Shown in pieces: positions 11,970-21,870 of a stretch of DNA of 64,000 nucleotides. This DNA is from Glandiceps talaboti (taxonomy: Eukaryota; Hemichordata; Enteropneusta; Spengelidae): NCBI RefSeq assembly GCF_964340395.1, contig NC_135570.1:13074322-13138321 (forward strand), given 5' to 3'. Every line of letters begins with the position of its first letter. Position 1 is the stretch's first letter. The position numbers and the translations under genes were made by a program. The notes beneath the pieces were generated by a model, which worked only from the letters and a program-made list of their open reading frames with translations, made no database searches and was not told the origin of the DNA.

Positions 11970-12957
11970 ATTATCAAATTATGTAATGTGTCACTTTACC
12001 ATATACAAAATATTTTGTCTGGAAATAGTGAAAATTTAATAGTAATAATTCTGATGTCGGCAAAAACTCAGAAATGAAACTCAAAAACATCTACATTTTG
12101 GGGAGAAAATCCGTAAAAAAAAATGAAAAATAAGAAATATGAAATTATGTTACGTCTATGAATTTCATTATCATAAATTCTTAAGATGTTAAATGCTGAT
12201 ATCAATATTTCTGATTTTAATTTTTACCGTACGATAAAAATCTAACTGGAATGATTTGATGGCTTCTGTGAATCATTTCTAGCTCCTAATGATCTAACGA
12301 CTACTACTCAACAGGGAAAAAAAAAAACAGCTCTGGGCAACATTATGAACGCATATCAGACATTCCTGCGGTTTTAATAACAAGACTTTATGTATTTTCA
12401 CTGGCCATGCCATCTGTGTCCTGGAGTAATCTTTACGAATAACCTTTGATATTTCATTATGAAATTGAACAACCTTCACTTCCTGATGATGTAAATGTAA
12501 TATTACTGATCACATAATGCTACTTTCACTTGTGCGCCGGAACTCATTTCAACAAATCTATTTTTCTTTCTTCGCTGATATGAACCAAACGAACCGCAAG
12601 AGTGTAGTTTTGACTTCTCTTAATCCCCATATTGTATATAGAAGTCAATCTTTTCAGTAAAACGTCGGTTTATGATTCCGTGCTCACAGCAGCGTGGACT
12701 ATATACATGATATGATTTTTATTCATAACAAATATGCCAATCAAGACTGACTTTGCACATGAATGGTACTAAATAAATATTTCCATTTTTGGCAAAAAAA
12801 TTCAACTTCGGACAATAGAGATCATCATGGTGTACTATGTAGATGAAAAATCGTGACATCATTTCTTGTTTGTAGATTTTCAACATTTGTTCCCCAAAGT
12901 TTCTCTAGTAAATTACATACATGTAGTTACTATATAAATATCATTTGGTATATTTTA
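11970..12957. other. Presumed intron, no feature seen
   Basis: AT-rich. The ORFs at 12294-12479 and 12853-13053 are short and unrecognised. Confidence 0.4.
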
Positions 12958-13249
12958 GCAATAACTAGCAATACAAATCTACTAACTATGACCAACGATA
13001 GAACAAGAATGAACTTCAAGTGCAATCAAAGAGAACCATACAAATGTAACTGATAAACTAGCAATAACTAGCAATGACTAGCAATGCAACCCATAAACTA
13101 ACTATGGTCAACAATTTGAAGTTCAACTACAATCAAAGAGTTCCATAACTGATAAACTGACACAAACCAGCGATAAAATTCACTAACTATAAGTATGACC
13201 AATATTTGGAATACGAATGAAGTTCAACTGCAATCAAAGAGAACCATAA
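12958..13249. repeat. Degenerate 100-bp tandem repeat, three units, interrupted by a MITE
   Basis: Units share ACTAGCAA, CTAACTATG.CCAA, TTCAA.TGCAATCAAAGAG, CCATA and ACTGATAAACT. The third unit is split by the MITE at 13250-13593 and resumes at 13594 with TAACTGATAAACTGG. A weak fourth unit follows to about 13650. Confidence 0.8.
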
Positions 13250-13593
13250 GGCCTAAAAAATATAATTGTTTGGTTCCGGTTACCTGACCCCCACCTAGTT
13301 TATCACTGCCGACCCTAAACTTTTTTTTTACGTATTTGAGAAAAAATAATAAAATCACAAAAATTGTGAAATCTCACGAGAAATAGTGGATGCAGACTCT
13401 GCAATCAACTTAAAAAGACAATATAAAACTGTTCTCCCAATCTGTAATGGCTGTAGGAAGAAATAAATAACACAGACCATTTGGAAAACAATGGAAAACC
13501 TGAGCTAGACACTAACACAGAAAAAAAATGTACCTACCCACCTATTCTAAAATTGAGAGTAACCGGAACCACACAATATTTTTTTATTAGGCC
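13250..13593. mobile_element. Harbinger-like MITE, copy 2, with TAA target duplication
   Basis: A 344-bp element, GGCCTAA ... TTAGGCC, with terminal inverted repeats of about 35 bp (left TTGTTTGGTTCCGGTTAC, right GTAACCGGAACCACACAA). It is collinear with copy 1 at 463-839. TAA lies on both sides (13247-13249 and 13594-13596). The neighbouring tandem unit at about 13144 has CCATAACTGATAAACT with a single TAA, which serves as an internal empty site. This supports a 3-bp TAA duplication and PIF/Harbinger-type mobilisation. Confidence 0.9.
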
Positions 13594-13650
13594 TAACTGA
13601 TAAACTGGCAAGAACTAACATAAAATCCGTTAGCCAAGACCATAATCTTT

Positions 13651-14350
13651 CACAATCATCAGACGTGTAAATCAAATAAATCTATGTCAACAAAACGGTA
13701 GCAACACACTCCTAACATTTTACAGTTGTAATAAATAAAGTGAGCATAAATCTTTACAGGTGCAACTTGTCTAAAACTCGGTGAGCATTAATTTTTTTTT
13801 TGTGGTAATATCACCCAAACTATGTACGTATTGCTATATCACCCAAACTAATGTGTCAATCCTCATTGCATTCCAAAAAGTGACAAACAGACATGGAAAG
13901 TTTCAACTTCTGATATTTGTCAAGTCTACGCAGTCAGAATACTGATGTGTAGGTGTCCCAGTCAGCGAGAATTGTATATCAAACAAGAATGCAAGTCACA
14001 AGCTGGAGTACACAGCAATTCCAACCACATATTACATTGCCAGTAATTTGCCATCTACGATAAATATCATGAGATCTTCCAAGTTTTCGCCTCCCAGATA
14101 TCAACTTGTCTACACCAAAATAGAAGACTTTTTTTCTTATCAGATGGTTGCTATGGTTACACTCAAAAGTAACCTTGGAGGTAAACAATTTCGTTTTCAC
14201 TTTTATGCCTGATTTAAACACGCGTAATACACAAAGCTTTGAGAATAGGATGAAATAGGTTTCTTTTGAAGGCTTGGCGCAAGATATGTGTTTCCTTGGT
14301 TACGATCACTGTATGATAAAGAAAAAAGCCAAATTTATATTTCGTCTTAC
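13651..14350. other. Presumed intron next to the RAPGEF2-like exon
   Basis: A short duplication of ATATCACCCAAACTA lies near 13809 and 13836. The minus-strand ORF of 80 codons at 13979-14221 has no recognised motif and no phase-compatible splice pair, so I do not call it an exon. Confidence 0.4.
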
Positions 14351-14434
14351 CTGCTTCGGGGTAAGTACATAGATCCATCGATAAATACTGATCCTGTCAG
14401 TAGAATAAACCAGGATGCACTCAGGTCGTCACGA
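14351..14434 (-). CDS. RAPGEF2: RAPGEF2/6-like (PDZ-GEF) coding exon, N-terminal cNMP-binding-like domain, second half
   Basis: Next exon of the same gene, 84 nt, too short for a simple ORF scan. The acceptor is pyrimidine-rich and ends CTTCGTAG. The donor follows AAGCAG as GTAAGA. The first base completes a Cys codon (TG|T) begun in the upstream exon. 27 codons follow and the exon ends in phase 2 with AG. The peptide includes SASWFILLTGSVFI and GSMYLPRS. In vertebrate RAPGEF2 the corresponding segment, as I recall it, reads CWYILLSGSVFI then SMFLPRSS: the beta-strand and Gly-Ser turn of a cNMP-binding fold. The phase-2 AG end fits a Ser codon continuing into the conserved SFGKR segment of the next exon. 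I searched bases 1-14350 on the minus strand for that exon (expected SFGKR, RRGCEC, LEPSEM) and did not find it, so the following intron probably exceeds 14 kb. RAPGEF2 fits better than RAPGEF6, but many invertebrates have a single ancestral gene. Confidence 0.92.
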
Positions 14435-14955
14435 CTACGAAGAAGATAAAAATGAAATTAAAAGTGTTATTTACCAAGATGAAATAAAGATATGTTACAA
14501 TTTTATGACTCAGGATTATAGATTTCATCCCTAGAGTCATTTATATTCTCAGCCTTGTGTTTTGAATATCAACTATGGGAAGAGTGATGAACCACAATAC
14601 TGCCCTCTGGTGGTGTGGGGACGTAGCTGTAGTATACTGCCCTCTAGTGTTGAAATGGGCCAGGAGATCCAGATATGGGAAAAATTTTGCTTCTTACAAA
14701 GTGGCTATGATTCTTATCAAATCCATACAATTTGAGCTCTTCAAAACATTATTCTCATATTATTTTGGCTCATGAATTTCGCTTTTGTCTCATTTTTTCT
14801 GTCTTATTTTTTCTGTCTTATGAAAATTTTGTAAGTGTTCATAATTGTTACTGATTAATTTGTCTTTCAGATACAACAGGCCATCACCTTGCTAATCATA
14901 TTTGACTGAGCAAACATGTTATACTGCCCTCATGAGTTGATAATTGGAAACTTAC
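14435..14955 (-). other. Intron between the two RAPGEF2-like exons
   Basis: 521-nt GT-AG intron on the minus strand. The donor is GTAAGT and the acceptor is a pyrimidine-rich TTTTTATCTTCTTCGTAG. Removing it joins TG to T, giving an in-frame Cys codon. A plus-strand ORF at 14575-14775 lies inside it with no recognisable product. Three copies of a short CTGCCCTC-type motif occur here (near 14600, 14633 and 14924). Confidence 0.88.
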
Positions 14956-15083
14956 CAATAGAGTATGTCATTAGCATCATGAAATTCATATCGGATAGTT
15001 TTACATATTGCCCTTAACGCTGGTTCCCGCAGCGAATTCAGTGCTTCCATTCCATGGAGCTGGGAATATATGTATTGCAAGTC
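14956..15083 (-). CDS. RAPGEF2: RAPGEF2/6-like (PDZ-GEF) coding exon, N-terminal cNMP-binding-like domain, first half
   Basis: Internal coding exon of a Rap guanine nucleotide exchange factor of the PDZ-GEF group. These proteins load GTP onto Rap1/Rap2 at membranes and junctions and act in cell adhesion and signalling. The exon is 128 nt. It starts in phase 0 after a good acceptor (pyrimidine-rich tract, then TTTTGCAG) and ends in phase 2 before a consensus GTAAGT donor. It encodes 42 residues plus two bases. The run SQLHGMEALNSLRE, followed by a basic RYE..HDAN..LY stretch, matches what I recall of the long N-terminal isoform of vertebrate RAPGEF2 (YSYLHGMEALSNLRE, then RYERHEAN) and, less closely, RAPGEF6. 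The phase-0 boundary just before Asp-Leu also fits the vertebrate gene. Family knowledge: this segment begins a degenerate cyclic-nucleotide-binding fold ahead of the second cNMP-like, REM, PDZ, RA and CDC25 domains. No start codon is in this exon: the open frame extends 5' into intron sequence, and the ATG found there belongs to intron. Confidence 0.92.
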
Positions 15084-15465
15084 CTGCAAAATGATGAAAA
15101 GAAAAAATCTTGTAAATAAACAGGAAATAAAACAAGGAAATGCGTGATAAATGAAACATGTAACCCTTCTTATCAAAGTAACAAACAACATACCAAGTGA
15201 TTTGTGATTTGTTTTAATCCCACAATGCAATGCTCAGAGTTGATGATGCTCATGCAATATCAAATCTACAAATGCATTGTGGGTCATAGCCTCCAGCCTC
15301 TGCATTTTGGTTCAACATGAATATTGTTAAATATTTAGAAAACCTGTCACTTTTGTGACAAATTTCCTTTCTTCATGCCCTTTTTGTCAAGCTGGGTGTA
15401 TTTGTGCAACACCTGTAGAATTAGTACATGTATTAGCTGGAAGTGTAGAGACTGTAAGATCTGTC
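15084..15465. other. Presumed first intron, proximal part
   Basis: Begins with the pyrimidine-rich acceptor of the exon at 15083. No further feature was seen. Confidence 0.45.
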
Positions 15466-15572
15466 ATCATGGCATACCTTAGTTACAGACTAGCGGAAGT
15501 ATAGACTGAAAGGTATGTTGTGTCGCTCTGCCATGTCATGGCGTACCTTACAGACTAGCGGAAGTGTAACAC
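15466..15572. repeat. Short local duplication
   Basis: TCATGGCATACCTTAG..ACAGACTAGCGGAAGT at about 15468 is repeated at about 15536 as TCATGGCGTACCTTACAGAC followed by TAGCGGAAGTGTA. The period is about 67 bp. Confidence 0.75.
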
Positions 15573-15939
15573 CACACTTTATAGCACTTGTGGTAGACAT
15601 TATTTGTATGGGCTTTTTGTACTTATATCCATATACAGTATGCAATATATACGTATCAGTACTATCACATTGGGTTCTAGCAAAAAGAGACGCAGGTACA
15701 AATGTTTTGATTTTCAGTCCTGCTATTTTTCAACGCCTCACAAAAAAACAACAATTGACAAGACATCTACTCTACTAAGAGACATCACGATAACAGCTAC
15801 ATTGTTGTCTTTTCAGTAAAAATGAGATCAGACACTAAAAAGTCAAGTTCAAATTCAGTTGACATGGAATATTGCATTAAAAGTCTTTAGGCCTTGATCA
15901 CATTTCAATTAAAATGCGAGTGACAGACAAGATCACACA

Positions 15940-16085
15940 GTCCCAAATTTGCATAAAGGGGAATGTTTCAATCCCAGGTCATCGCATTAGTGTTATTTTA
16001 ATCTGGGATTAAATGGGATCACATTTTTGTTCTGGACAAACTTTTTCAACTGCTCTGCCAGAAAACTTTTTTTCACTCCGACAGT
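15940..16085. repeat. Dispersed repeat family D, copy 1
   Basis: Shares GTTTCAATCCCAGGT, CATTA.TGTTAT, TTCTGGACAAACTTTTT and TCTGCCAGA in order with copies at 21590, 21775 (partial), 38731 and 38891. The TTCAATCCC core resembles a tRNA B box, but no A box was seen, so SINE origin is only a possibility. Confidence 0.7.
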
Positions 16086-18429
16086 TTGATCCTAATCCAT
16101 ACATATGCTGGGCCTCACAGATTACTACACTCTCTCACAGCCTTGGGAGCATTGCTAGCAGAAACGGCTGTTTTGTATGTACCGATATCTACCGCATAAT
16201 TGTACTCTAATATGGTTGTACTTTGCATCCTCATCGACTACATAGGACTAACCATTCGCCGACGTGTTACAACTACATTTGTATTTGGTGTGTAGGTGTA
16301 CAGGCCAGTGAAAATTAACACATATTTATTAAGCTTTCAGCAGTACATCTCCAAACATTACTGTCAAACACATTTGCCTAAAACATCACATAAAAACTGA
16401 TAACAAATTCTGACAGACGATTCAAGGTGATGAGCGAGGTCACAAGACTGAGATGGGAGGGGGTGGGAGCAAAGACAACAAACCAAATTTTATCCACAGC
16501 ATGATAAAAAGACTGCAATAACACAACTTATTTATGTAACCTTCACAGAACATCTTTTAGAATGTAAAACTGTACATGTCTATCCCTACAGACTGATCTC
16601 CCTACTTACTACTCTGTCATCAAACTTTTTATGCATCTCTCTACCCTATATCAGCTCTACATTTTTATTCAGACTTCACTCGCTGTCAACTAATTACGTA
16701 TTCAAAGCATAACGTTCAGTGAAAAAGACAGATTACCTGGGCATACCACTTACATTTTTGCATTAGACTTAGGTGAGATAAGCCACACTAGTGGAAATGT
16801 CAGCGACAAAAGGCTGCATACAATAAATGTCACACAACAAGTACCTTATCTTTTCACAAGCAGCCATCTTTAACAATAAATTATCATACACATATTTCCG
16901 CATAAATTTTCAATTTTACTTTTTTTTTCAAATCCATTTGGGCCAAGAGTGATCAGAAATAGTTTTTTCTTGTATCACATTTATTTTAGTCAACTGGATT
17001 TTATATTGTTTTTTTTTTTTAAATTTAATTTTTTTTGAGATTTAAATAGGGTTGACGTACACTGACAAGAAATCATGGTGTTTTTTTTTTATAATTTTGA
17101 AATTTTTGCTTATTTTGAAATTCGTTTTAGTGAAAACCGAACAGACGATTCCTTTTTAATCATTAACCCTTTGTAAATGCAAGAAAAGGAAACTCAAAAA
17201 AATGCAGGAAAAGGAAACAAAATTTTTTAAAATTCTGAAGTATTTCCTTCTGTAAGATGATCACACTACTAAATTGTGAAATGAAGAAATGGCATTCTTT
17301 CACTAATTCCAAACATTTACAAAACTGTATATTAATGTTGGCATACAACAAAGTTCACCATAATTTGTTGTACACCAAAATCAAATTATTAAAGTAACTT
17401 AATACCAAGACAATCTTGAAATTATTATCTTTTTTGAAGAAACCCAATTATGATTATTGTTTCAACTGGTCATTTATTAGGTGAGCATCATATCAATGCA
17501 ATACAGCCTAAAGGCAAGATATCAGTATAGCGCCCTCTAGAGTCAAGTACATTGAAAATAGTAAAATATGACCAACATAAAATTTTGTTTCATCATGCAC
17601 AAATTCATCTGCATAACTCTAAATTAACAGTTTTTCTGCTTCATTCCCGCTCTAGATGCACACTGATTTTTTAGGTCATGCAAACACAAAAAATTCACAG
17701 TAGTTTTCATATTTTAAGTATTTTATAACGATAATATTTACTATACTATTCAACGAAATATAATAATTTTTTTTTGCAAAGATCTGTGAATCTTATACCC
17801 CAGAGGGGGAATTTGGTACAACTTGTAGAAGAATTTCCCAGGCCTTGTACGATAATTTTTTTAAGTAAAATAGCAACATGCGTAGTTGGGAAACCGTAAT
17901 AGAATAGATTCTATTTGCTGAGCTACCAGAAATATGTGTACTAACTATTGTCTCTTTCAAACTTATTTGTGTTTCATTCAGAAAAAGTCTTGCACTTTCG
18001 CTATCTATTCTCCCATTAGCATTATTATTTCATCCTTTCCTTTCTGACACAGAATTACTCAACTGTGGCCACTGTAATCCTAAGATCTCTGATCATGGAG
18101 AAAATTACCATATGGTTTATGTAAATTTTAAACTACGCTTACCGACTCTGATCTCGTATTATGCGAAATAAAGACTACGTTATTATTCTCGGCTTTTGGT
18201 AAGTTTTACCAGAAGCAATAAAACAAAAGTAGACAGAATGGAAATCACTCAAATAGGATTATTAATGAGAGGATAAGAAAACAATACAAAACAGAATTAC
18301 CCTTTTGAATTGAACTTACAGTAATTCCGACATGTAACAGGCTTTAAATAGATCTCAGACAACCTACTGATAACACAAACCTTTCTTGTTGTGGGTAAAA
18401 TTATCAAAAAAAAAAATTGTTTTCTTCTG
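16086..18429. other. Presumed intron, no gene seen
   Basis: Very AT-rich, with T runs near 16920, 17010 and 17080. The ORFs at 16013-16210 and 17163-17351 are short and unrecognised. A GTAAGC donor-like site near 18140 has no start codon in a usable frame. Confidence 0.4.
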
Positions 18430-19025
18430 AGTCACCACATATAGTGAGAAATTGGGGAACATTAAATTTTGATGGGTTACTGAAAATTTTAATACTGTGT
18501 GTCAATCACATGACAACTGGCTTAGAGGGAATACTGATAACCACATAGTAAGGGACTGGGGTACATCAAATTTTGGTGTGTCGTAAGGAACTTGTGCGTG
18601 TCAGTGGCACATCAAATTGGCTGAGAGTGAGAGCTCATTGGTCACCATATAGTAAAGGATAGGGAATACCAAATGCTGGTCTGTCACAAGAAATTGATTT
18701 GTGTCGATAACATGACAATTGGCTTAGAGGGAATACTAGTCACCACACAGTAAAAGACAGGGGAACATAAAATTTCTGTATCACAGCGAACTTTTGCTTG
18801 TCAGTGGTGCACCAAATTGACTGAAAGTGCTCACTGCTGGACACTATGATATAGTAAAGGGTTTGGGGAATACCAAATTTTGGTGTATCACAAGATTGCT
18901 GTACATCAGTAGCATGTCACAATGACATGGAAGACACACTTGTTACCACATAGTTACAGGATAGGGGGAACATCAAATATTTACACCACAATAAATTGAT
19001 GTGTGTCTGTCAGTCGCTCATCAAG
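18430..19025. repeat. Degenerate 100-bp tandem repeat, about six units
   Basis: Units begin with CACCACATAGTAA-like sequence at about 18433, 18539, 18639, 18738, 18839 and 18944. They continue with GGGGAA.ATCAAATTTTGGTG, a GTGTGTCAGT-like segment and TTGGCTTAGAGGGAATACT. Divergence is about a fifth to a third by eye. A related copy in reverse orientation lies at 35569-35668. Confidence 0.8.
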
Positions 19026-20429
19026 GCATACTGTAGACAACCAAGAAGGACTGGAGATAAGAATTCTACGACAGAATGAATTTTCTTCACAGTGATTGTA
19101 ACATTTGCTGGTTATGCCATTTTTGATACATCTTTCTCAAAACTGATCTTGTGTAAAGGTCTTGCAGTTCCTGTTTTATTAATCAGGGCTTACAGAATGT
19201 ATCATTGTACTTTTAGAAATCTAAATTAGTTATTTCTGCAGAGTAATGTCGACATTTTAAGTTCTTCCTGAGTTAACAGCGTTGACCTGTTGCAGGAAGC
19301 AGAGGTACATGTAACAACAAGATTAGTACAAGATTAGTTGAACACTAAGCTCTGAACCACTGAATAGGGTCAAGAATTACAGGATTTATATTCCACATTC
19401 ACAGCACAAGATTTTCATTTAACCTTTTCAAGTTTTCTTTTCTTTCTATTTTCAAAAAGAGTTAGAGCAACTCTTAGTTGCCCCCCCCCCTCAAAAAAAA
19501 AGTTGCTAAACTGTTGCATTCAGTTACATCCAATGATAAACATGCCAAAGAAACTAAAGTTACCTCATGTCAGACATCTATAACTTTTACAAGTTTGTCA
19601 ATTTTCAACATCTTGTTTGTTGACAATCATGGCTACATGTGACTATCATACAGGGATCTCCCCACTTTAATTGAAGTCCTGGACGATATTAATATTCATG
19701 ACCTAATTAACCTTGATCTTGTGATTACACAAGAAACCATACATGCTATCAGAACTTATCTCTCTCTGCCTGTGACCTGGGTTCTAAGTGTTTTTTTATT
19801 GAAATTGTTGGGTACAAGATCTGAAAAAAGACTCACAAAACTGTTCAATAACTGTTACTGCTGACATGGCATCTACATGTCTACGGCTATCATGCAGGCA
19901 AATCCAATATAACCACACAGACATTAAAAGCACAAACTTTACCACAAAAGCTAAATCCTCATTTGACCTCTAGTGACCTCAGAAACCACCAAATAGCATA
20001 ACTTCCTTGTATGATACACAAGATAAATTATTGACACAGAAATTACCAACAGCGGCTCAAAATACCAACCTTGCATAATCCTGACAAACTTATTTCATTT
20101 CTGCATGAGTTCCTCACCTCAACATGCAATATAAACGTCCAATTTGATTAATAGTCGATCTTATTATCTTCGTTTTCCATATTTACCTTAAATTTCCCTA
20201 GGGATAGATCTTCCTGGGAATTCAGGATTGATGAAGGAATGTTTCCCTGTGGCAGACCAGGAACGGCTGGGGCTGGATTTGGTTTTTAATTACGAACGTT
20301 TCTGATTTTGTTTTGATTACATTAGTCGTGGCTATGACTTGATAGCTACACTCTAACAAGGAATTAACTAAATCTTTGAATCTAATTCCTTCAAATTAAA
20401 ACATCAACATTAACAATAAATTGCTGATA
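19026..20429. other. Presumed intron, no feature seen
   Basis: AT-rich unique sequence with a C10 run at about 19482 followed by A-rich sequence. No ORF of note. Confidence 0.4.
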
Positions 20430-20805
20430 GGTGGAATTTCTAAGAAAACAGATCCTTTTTTTAGCTTATGAGGTAAAGATTAAATGGTTGATAATATGGC
20501 CATATTAAATACATTTTACGTTGTACATTACAGTTTTTGGAATGAGGTATCCTTAATTGGATATGGCCATATTTAAAATAAAATAAGTTGTATATTACTT
20601 TTTTGACTTTCTAAGAAAACCTTTTTATATTATCTCAGATACAGATTAAATGGATGATAATATGGCCATATTAGATAAATTTTAAGTTGTATATCATAGT
20701 TTTTGGAATTTTTAAAGAAATTTTTTTTAATATGAGGTACAGATTAATAGCAAGATAACATAGCCATATTAAATAAATTTTATGTTGTACATTGCATTTT
20801 TTGTC
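20430..20805. repeat. Degenerate 100-bp tandem repeat, four units
   Basis: Recurring blocks GATAATATGGCCATATTA, AAATTTTAAGTTGTA.AT, TTTTTGGAATTTCTAAGAAA and GAGGTACAGATTAAATGG. The ATGGCCAT palindrome occurs in the first three units; the fourth has ATAGCCAT. Confidence 0.8.
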
Positions 20806-21589
20806 ATAAAACTCACAGGAGATTTTTATGATATTTCTCGGGGAATGCAACTGCAGAAATTTAAAGTTTTTGTAATAATTACATTTGACAAAGTAATTTT
20901 ATCATTTTACTTCACTTTTTTTTTCTAAAATGATTGAAAAAAAAATATGCATACATAGTCCAGTCAGTTTTATTTACACAAGGAGCTATTTTTAGATATT
21001 ACTGTCCAGTCAGATATTTTCACTTTGTTTGACTTGTCATGTCCAAATAATCCAGCTCTGTACCGGTAAGTTTCCATGACAACAACAAGAATTTGGTGAC
21101 ATTATTACTTGCATATTTACAAAGCTTGATGTTTACAGTTTGTACAAATCTGGACGCGAACCATGAGAAGGAAATATATAACGCTCAAATACAATAGTTG
21201 TAACTTGTGCATGTATTTCTTGGAAGCACACCACCAAATATCAAAGGATTTGTCTTTTACATGTAATCACAGCTGTAAAACAATACATTTTTCCTTCTTT
21301 GCTCATAGGCTATCATTTGCAATCCTATCGTTTCCACAATTTGTCACCTATATAGCCCTTCTAATGTCATTTTCAAAGTAATCCTGTTTATCGATTATCA
21401 TGATGTTTCAAAAACTGACAGACTACAATTTTTATCCCTCCATAGAAATTGAAAACCACACCTGAAAAAATATTGACCTTGATAAAATATTGCTGAATGA
21501 CTCAGATTTTTCTGGAGAAAAGATATTACAAACAACAAGAAAACAAATTGTAAGATTAATATTAAAAGGACAAACTCCCTTTTTAACTT

Positions 21590-21760
21590 AAAGAAAGGCC
21601 CATGAATCAATCCCAGGTTCTCACATTACTGTTATCTTATAAGTGGAGCTATAAGGATATATGATGGGATTATTTTTTTTTTTACTTCCAACCAGCATTT
21701 TCTACAACTCTGCCAGACAGCAGTTTTTCTCACCAAAATGTTAAACCTTGATATGATCTG
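21590..21760. repeat. Dispersed repeat family D, copy 2
   Basis: AAAGGCCCATGAATCAATCC, then CAGGTTCTCACATTACTG, TTATCTTATAAGTGGAGC and CTCTGCCAGACAGCAGTTTT. Collinear with the copies at 38731 and 38891. Confidence 0.75.
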
Positions 21761-21774
21761 GCCTGTTTCCAATG

Positions 21775-21870
21775 TTACAATCCTGGGTCACCCTGTAAGT
21801 GTTAGCTGTGTCTCAGAGCAATTTTTCAATAGTTCTGCCAGACAACTGTTTTTCTTGTCCAAATTTTAAA
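21775..21870. repeat. Dispersed repeat family D, copy 3, partial
   Basis: CAATCCTGGGTCACCCTGTA, then AGTTCTGCCAGACAACTGTT and TTTCTTGTCC. It lies directly behind copy 2 in the same orientation, so the two may be a tandem pair. Confidence 0.6.

Noticed and set aside
13979-14221. 80-codon minus-strand ORF just downstream of the RAPGEF2-like exon
   Set aside because: Does not contain the conserved SFGKR/RRGCEC segment expected next and has no matching splice acceptor in phase 2.
15955-15990. tRNA gene or SINE promoter from the TTCAATCCC core
   Set aside because: No A box at the right distance and no cloverleaf could be drawn. Kept as a dispersed repeat of unknown class.
18126-18185. Possible first coding exon of the RAPGEF2-like gene with a GTAAGC donor on the minus strand
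   Set aside because: The phase-0 frame has no ATG before an upstream stop, and there is no acceptor. The donor-like match alone is expected by chance.
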